A stretch of DNA of 8,790 bases, from positions 1-8,790 of the forward strand of contig JAIRNB010000171.1 of NCBI GenBank assembly GCA_031258265.1. The letters are read 5' to 3'. The position numbers and the translations under genes were made by a program. The first letter of the stretch is position 1, and each line of letters starts with the position of its first letter. The notes under the pieces were generated by a model. The model saw only the letters and a program-made list of their open reading frames with translations, ran no database searches and was not told the DNA's origin. The DNA comes from Treponema sp. Its GTDB lineage: Bacteria; Spirochaetota; Spirochaetia; Treponematales; Breznakiellaceae. Below, piece by piece: positions 6,047 through 8,790 of the stretch.

Positions 6047-7651
6047 CTACAGCCTTATGTCAAAGACCCGCAGGTCTTCCCCGCCCCCCGGCGCCGAAAG
6101 CGCGATCCACTCCTCCCTTTTTTCACGGTTATCCTCCTGGCGGAAGTCGAAGCTCAACAGGTAGCCCTCCTTCCGCCCCTTTCTGCGCAGGTATTCCGCA
6201 AGCTGTTCATAACCCGCCCGGTGGGCCGCTTCCCCGCGCCAAATCTTTAATTCAATAATAAACTCTTCCCGGCCATAAGTTACCACCAAATCCATCCGCT
6301 GGGCGTCGGTGGTTTCACTCTCGATATAGTAAAAACCTTCCCCGTTTATCAGCGGCGCCAAAAACGAGAGGAAGACCAGCCTGCCCTGGCGTTCCAGAAA
6401 GGCCGCATCGTCTTTGCTAAAGACCTGACGGAAGTGCCGGGCGAAGCGCCGCAGGCACAGTTCCATGTCGAAGCGGCCGTCCTTTACCACATCGTACTTA
6501 AAGACCCCGCCGACGGTTTTTGTATCCTGCCGCCGGACATCTTTGGACAGAAAATAACCGGTTATCAAAAGTTCAAATATCCGGTTGGCAATCTGAATCT
6601 TCCCATCCTTGTTGTTTACAAAACCGAACATCAGCGCCCAACTGACTACCGGATCACCGGCGGAATAATTTTTTTCATTACCCTTACCGGAAATTAGAAG
6701 ATCGTAGATCAACTGGTACAGATCGGGAAAAGCCTCCAGATTTTTGAAAATATCATCGAACAGGGTATTCTGTTCCTGCCGTACCAGGTACTGTACGGCC
6801 TTTAGCAGCCCCTCCCCGCTCCAATCCCGTTCAAAGCGTTCATCTATCAGCTTGCAAATCCGGGATACTAAAAACGGATAGCCGGAACTGTACTCATAAA
6901 TCCCCTCCGCCACCGCCTCAATATCCATCCCCGTGTGCCAGTCGTCCTCGTAGTCCCTTAGCATCGTCATTATTTCATCAGCCTTAAAAGACATATCCAC
7001 CGTAAAATCCGCCGCTATGTTCCACGGTGAATTGTACAGCTTCCCCTCGGCCGCCGCGGCGCTGTATACCCCTTCGTTGATCATCTTTAACTTGATGTTT
7101 TTTATGTCATATACCCCCGCCAAAATTACACTTTGGAACGTAAACCCCATGCCCTCCTTCCTCGCCAGGTACCTGTCCCGGAGCATCCCAAGAAAATGTA
7201 TGTACACCCGGTTGTTGCTCATCTTATCCACCTCGTCGATCATCAAAACCAGTTTCCGTCCCCGGCACATCCTGCCAATGTGATCGCCAAGCTGTTGAAA
7301 ACCGGTAACGGTGTCATCAAACCAGTGGTCAATGTAGGCGGTGTCCTCCCCGGCGGAACTGTAGCGCAGGGCCTGTTGTATAAGTTTCAAAAAAACGCGG
7401 CAGAAGGATTCGGGGTCTTCAAACGGTTCATCCCCAATTCCCTCAAAACTGGTCCGCACGCAGATATACTCGTTAAAAAGCGCCTTCCCAAGCTGGCTGA
7501 GGGTAGTGGTTTTACCGAATTGCCGGGCCCGATTAATGGTAAAATAATCCCCCCGGTCCACCATTTCTTTGATACGGCGGATTTTATCCGAAATATCGAC
7601 CATGTAATCCTGGTCCGGCACACAGAGGCCGGTGGTATTAAAGCGGCGCAT
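6047..7651 (-). CDS. AAA-type ATPase fused to a C-terminal PD-(D/E)XK nuclease-like domain
   Basis: 534 residues, matching the widespread predicted AAA-ATPase plus PD-(D/E)XK families of gut anaerobes, whose role is not established. The P-loop is RARQFGKTT (41-49); the usual first Gly is Arg, as often in these families. Walker B is LVLMIDE (134-140), followed by VDKM. A polar segment SVILAGVYDIKN (174-185) may be sensor 1. A helical lid covers about 220-300. The C-terminal nuclease-like core has D454 (QRMDLVV), E467 and K469 (IIELKIWRG), then YEQLAEYL (481-488), the normal order for this fold. It is soluble, with no membrane segment. The ATG at 7651 lacks a clear Shine-Dalgarno sequence but is consistent with the family start (RRFNTTGLCVPDQDYMVD). 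It follows the isomerase gene by 77 bp. Sampled lines are markedly AT-richer than the neighbouring genes, hinting at separate acquisition. Substrate and biological role are unknown. Confidence 0.88.
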   Translation of the reverse strand: MRRFNTTGLCVPDQDYMVDISDKIRRIKEMVDRGDYFTINRARQFGKTTTLSQLGKALFNEYICVRTSFEGIGDEPFEDPESFCRVFLKLIQQALRYSSAGEDTAYIDHWFDDTVTGFQQLGDHIGRMCRGRKLVLMIDEVDKMSNNRVYIHFLGMLRDRYLARKEGMGFTFQSVILAGVYDIKNIKLKMINEGVYSAAAAEGKLYNSPWNIAADFTVDMSFKADEIMTMLRDYEDDWHTGMDIEAVAEGIYEYSSGYPFLVSRICKLIDERFERDWSGEGLLKAVQYLVRQEQNTLFDDIFKNLEAFPDLYQLIYDLLISGKGNEKNYSAGDPVVSWALMFGFVNNKDGKIQIANRIFELLITGYFLSKDVRRQDTKTVGGVFKYDVVKDGRFDMELCLRRFARHFRQVFSKDDAAFLERQGRLVFLSFLAPLINGEGFYYIESETTDAQRMDLVVTYGREEFIIELKIWRGEAAHRAGYEQLAEYLRRKGRKEGYLLSFDFRQEDNREKREEWIALSAPGGGEDLRVFDIRL

Positions 7652-7728
7652 GGAACAACCATAACGCGGGGCAGTTACCGGAGCAATGTCTTTTATGGCC
7701 GCCGCCGGTTTGCCCCCGCGCCGGTCCC

Positions 7729-8466
7729 CTACAGCGAATCAAAGACCCGCCGCAGTCCCCGGCAGCTTTTGGAGATACCGTCAAAGTGATCGCTGTGGTA
7801 TTCCTCCTGTTCGATAATCCAGGGGTATTTGTCCGGGGGGCAGATCTTCGCAACGGCTTTAAAATCGATCTTCCCTTCCCCCACATAGACATTTTCCTCC
7901 CCCGCCTTGGCAAGCTCCTTGGCGTGGATGGCGCAGATTCTGCCAGCCTTGGCCAGGGGTTCGATATAGGCCAAGGGATCCGCGCCGCCCACGGCCACCC
8001 AGAACAAATCCGGTTCAAATTTTACCGTGGGGGCGTTTTCCAGGATGATGTCCTGGGCGTACTTGCCGCCGTATTTAACAAACTCATGGGCGTGGTTATG
8101 GTAGCCAAAACTAAGCCCCTCCCCGGCGGCCCTTTGGGCACATTCCTCCAGAAATTTCGCCCCTTCGATGTACTCTTCCGTGCTGTCCCCCTTGAGGAAG
8201 GGACAGACCAGAAGCTTGTAGCCCAGGGCCTTGGCGTAGGCGATCTCCTCGTCCAGGGCTTCTTTAAGCCGGGGAATCCCCAGGTGGGTGCTTACGGCTT
8301 TAAGGTTGTATGTTTGGAGCAGGGCTTTCATCTGTTCAGGGCTGTTCCCAAAGTACCCGGCAAATTCCACACCTTGGTAGCCGGCCTTTTGGGTCAGTTC
8401 CAGGGCCCGGGCAAAGTTTTCCTTTGCCTCTTCCTTAATCGAATAGAGCTGCAGCGCGATGTCCAT
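7729..8466 (-). CDS. Sugar phosphate isomerase/epimerase-like TIM-barrel protein
   Basis: 245 residues of the xylose isomerase-like / AP endonuclease family 2 TIM-barrel fold (PF01261 type), which binds divalent metal and isomerises or epimerises sugars and cyclitols. Motifs in order: DIALQLYSI (2-10), GVEFAG (32-37), STHLG with H61, GYHNHAHEF (121-129), FEPDLFWV (150-157), HAKE (181-184), VGEGKIDF (195-202) and IIEQEEY (217-223). The glutamates and histidines at these places are the expected metal and substrate ligands. The length is near the lower end for the family but looks complete. There is no signal peptide. I chose ATG 8466 because GGAGGG lies directly upstream and the protein then begins at the first barrel strand; the longer frame starting at 8547 would add residues with no family character. 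Its substrate cannot be told from sequence; inosose or keto-sugar chemistry is possible. It may be cotranscribed with the ATPase gene downstream. Confidence 0.88.
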   Translation of the reverse strand: MDIALQLYSIKEEAKENFARALELTQKAGYQGVEFAGYFGNSPEQMKALLQTYNLKAVSTHLGIPRLKEALDEEIAYAKALGYKLLVCPFLKGDSTEEYIEGAKFLEECAQRAAGEGLSFGYHNHAHEFVKYGGKYAQDIILENAPTVKFEPDLFWVAVGGADPLAYIEPLAKAGRICAIHAKELAKAGEENVYVGEGKIDFKAVAKICPPDKYPWIIEQEEYHSDHFDGISKSCRGLRRVFDSL

Positions 8467-8469
8467 AAT

Positions 8470-8475
8470 CCCTCC
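8470..8475 (-). promoter_or_regulatory. Ribosome binding site of the isomerase gene
   Basis: Read on the minus strand this is GGAGGG, three bases before the ATG at 8466. It decides the shorter start over the in-frame ATG at 8547. Confidence 0.75.
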
Positions 8476-8596
8476 GCTATGGGATGTATAAGGAGCCTGG
8501 GGGCGAAAGCCCAAGAACTCCCGGCGACTCCACAAGCCGCGTTTCACCGCTCCAGGATAACCCGCTTTCCCCCGCTTTGCCAGGCCGGATAAAAAA

Positions 8597-8611
8597 TGGT
8601 GTCAATCACCA
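8597..8611. repeat. Small inverted repeat in the ndk upstream region
   Basis: TGGTG-TCAAT-CACCA is a 5-bp perfect stem with a 5-base loop. It lies in the 178-bp divergent region between the isomerase gene and ndk and runs directly into the tandem 12-bp repeat. TTGACA, a consensus -35 hexamer, reads on the minus strand at 8605-8600, but no matching -10 was found at proper spacing. Confidence 0.35.
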
Positions 8612-8632
8612 AATTTGCTGCCAAATTTGCTG
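8609..8632. repeat. Perfect tandem duplication of a 12-bp unit before ndk
   Basis: CCAAATTTGCTG occurs twice head to tail (8609-8620 and 8621-8632) with no mismatch. The second copy abuts the TATAGT box. It may be a doubled regulator site or a chance slippage duplication. Confidence 0.7.
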
Positions 8633-8638
8633 TATAGT
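8633..8638 (+). promoter_or_regulatory. Possible -10 box giving a leaderless ndk transcript
   Basis: TATAGT matches the TATAAT consensus at five of six bases and ends 6 bases before the ndk ATG. Transcription would then begin at or beside the start codon. No -35 hexamer is visible at 16-18 bases; TTGCTG at 8615-8620 is only 12 bases away. Confidence 0.35.
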
Positions 8639-8644
8639 AAAACC

Positions 8645-8790
8645 ATGGAAAAGACCTTTGTCATGTTAAAACCCGGAGTTTTACAGCGGCGTATCGCCGG
8701 GGACTTGCTGAACCGTTTTGAGCGGAAGGGCCTCAAGATCACCGCCCTTAAACTGCTGCGGATGAGCCGCGAAATGGTGGAGGCCCACTA
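8645..8790 (+). CDS. ndk: Nucleoside diphosphate kinase, 5' part (continues past the window)
   Basis: The first 48 codons of ndk plus two bases are present. The enzyme moves the gamma phosphate of ATP to other nucleoside diphosphates through a phosphohistidine, balancing nucleotide pools in the cytoplasm. The visible residues include the N-terminal strand and first helices: EKTFVMLKPGVLQRR, then LLNRFERKGLKITALKL (21-37), then SREMVEAHY if the last codon is completed. The family usually reads KPDGVQR; here it is KPGVLQR, the same length with the Asp lost, as I recall from other spirochaete relatives. The catalytic His lies beyond the edge and cannot be checked. No Shine-Dalgarno sequence precedes the ATG. 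It is divergent from the isomerase gene. Confidence 0.93.
   Translation, partial: MEKTFVMLKPGVLQRRIAGDLLNRFERKGLKITALKLLRMSREMVEAH

Noticed and set aside
8467..8547. N-terminal extension of the isomerase to ATG 8547
   Set aside because: It would place the GGAGGG ribosome site inside the coding region and add 27 residues without any signal-peptide or family character.
7786..8592. 268-residue plus-strand frame opposite the isomerase gene
   Set aside because: It is antisense to a gene with ordered TIM-barrel metal-binding motifs.

Overview
The window looks like part of a GC-rich spirochaete chromosome, most likely a Treponema-type bacterium. This is inferred from the kind of genes present: a Cache-type chemoreceptor, a spirochaete-style nucleoside diphosphate kinase start reading LKPGVLQRR, and an AAA/PD-(D/E)XK protein of a type frequent in gut anaerobes. 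No rRNA or other marker fixes the taxonomy. There are five complete protein genes and one gene cut by the right edge. I see no tRNA, rRNA, CRISPR array, insertion sequence or transposase.

Layout, left to right. Bases 1-303 hold an array of short imperfect repeats spaced about 48 bp apart. Most begin CTGGC or CCGGC and end GCC(G/A)CA(TT), and the best copies fold into perfect hairpins. Bases 304-562 hold a further cluster of GC-rich inverted repeats and no convincing gene. A minus-strand pair follows: a methyl-accepting chemotaxis protein (4135 down to 2240), then 18 bp downstream a soluble 552-residue protein I do not recognise (2221 down to 563). A 360-bp divergent region (4136-4495) separates them from a plus-strand gene (4496-6013) for a cytoplasmic GH10 family glycoside hydrolase, and it carries a consensus TATAAT box. 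This gene converges on a minus-strand pair: a TIM-barrel sugar phosphate isomerase/epimerase-like protein (8466 down to 7729), then, after 77 bp, an AAA-type ATPase fused to a PD-(D/E)XK nuclease-like domain (7651 down to 6047). At the right edge ndk begins (8645 onward), divergent from the isomerase gene and with no visible Shine-Dalgarno sequence.

How the genes may work together. The chemoreceptor and its downstream partner are almost certainly one transcript, so the unknown protein may act with, or be regulated with, a sensory pathway. The GH10 enzyme lacks a signal peptide, so it should act on oligosaccharides already imported. The isomerase-like gene would fit the same sugar-metabolism theme, but nothing in the sequence links the two transcriptionally. 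The ATPase/nuclease gene contains AT-richer stretches than its neighbours and looks like an accessory gene.

The most interesting points are: (1) the hairpin repeat array at the left edge; (2) the GH10 enzyme, which keeps both catalytic glutamates but appears to have replaced several of the usual sugar-binding residues; (3) the unknown protein coupled to the chemoreceptor; (4) the apparently leaderless or SD-less ndk start next to a perfect 12-bp tandem duplication. No complete new defence or mobile system can be demonstrated from this sequence.
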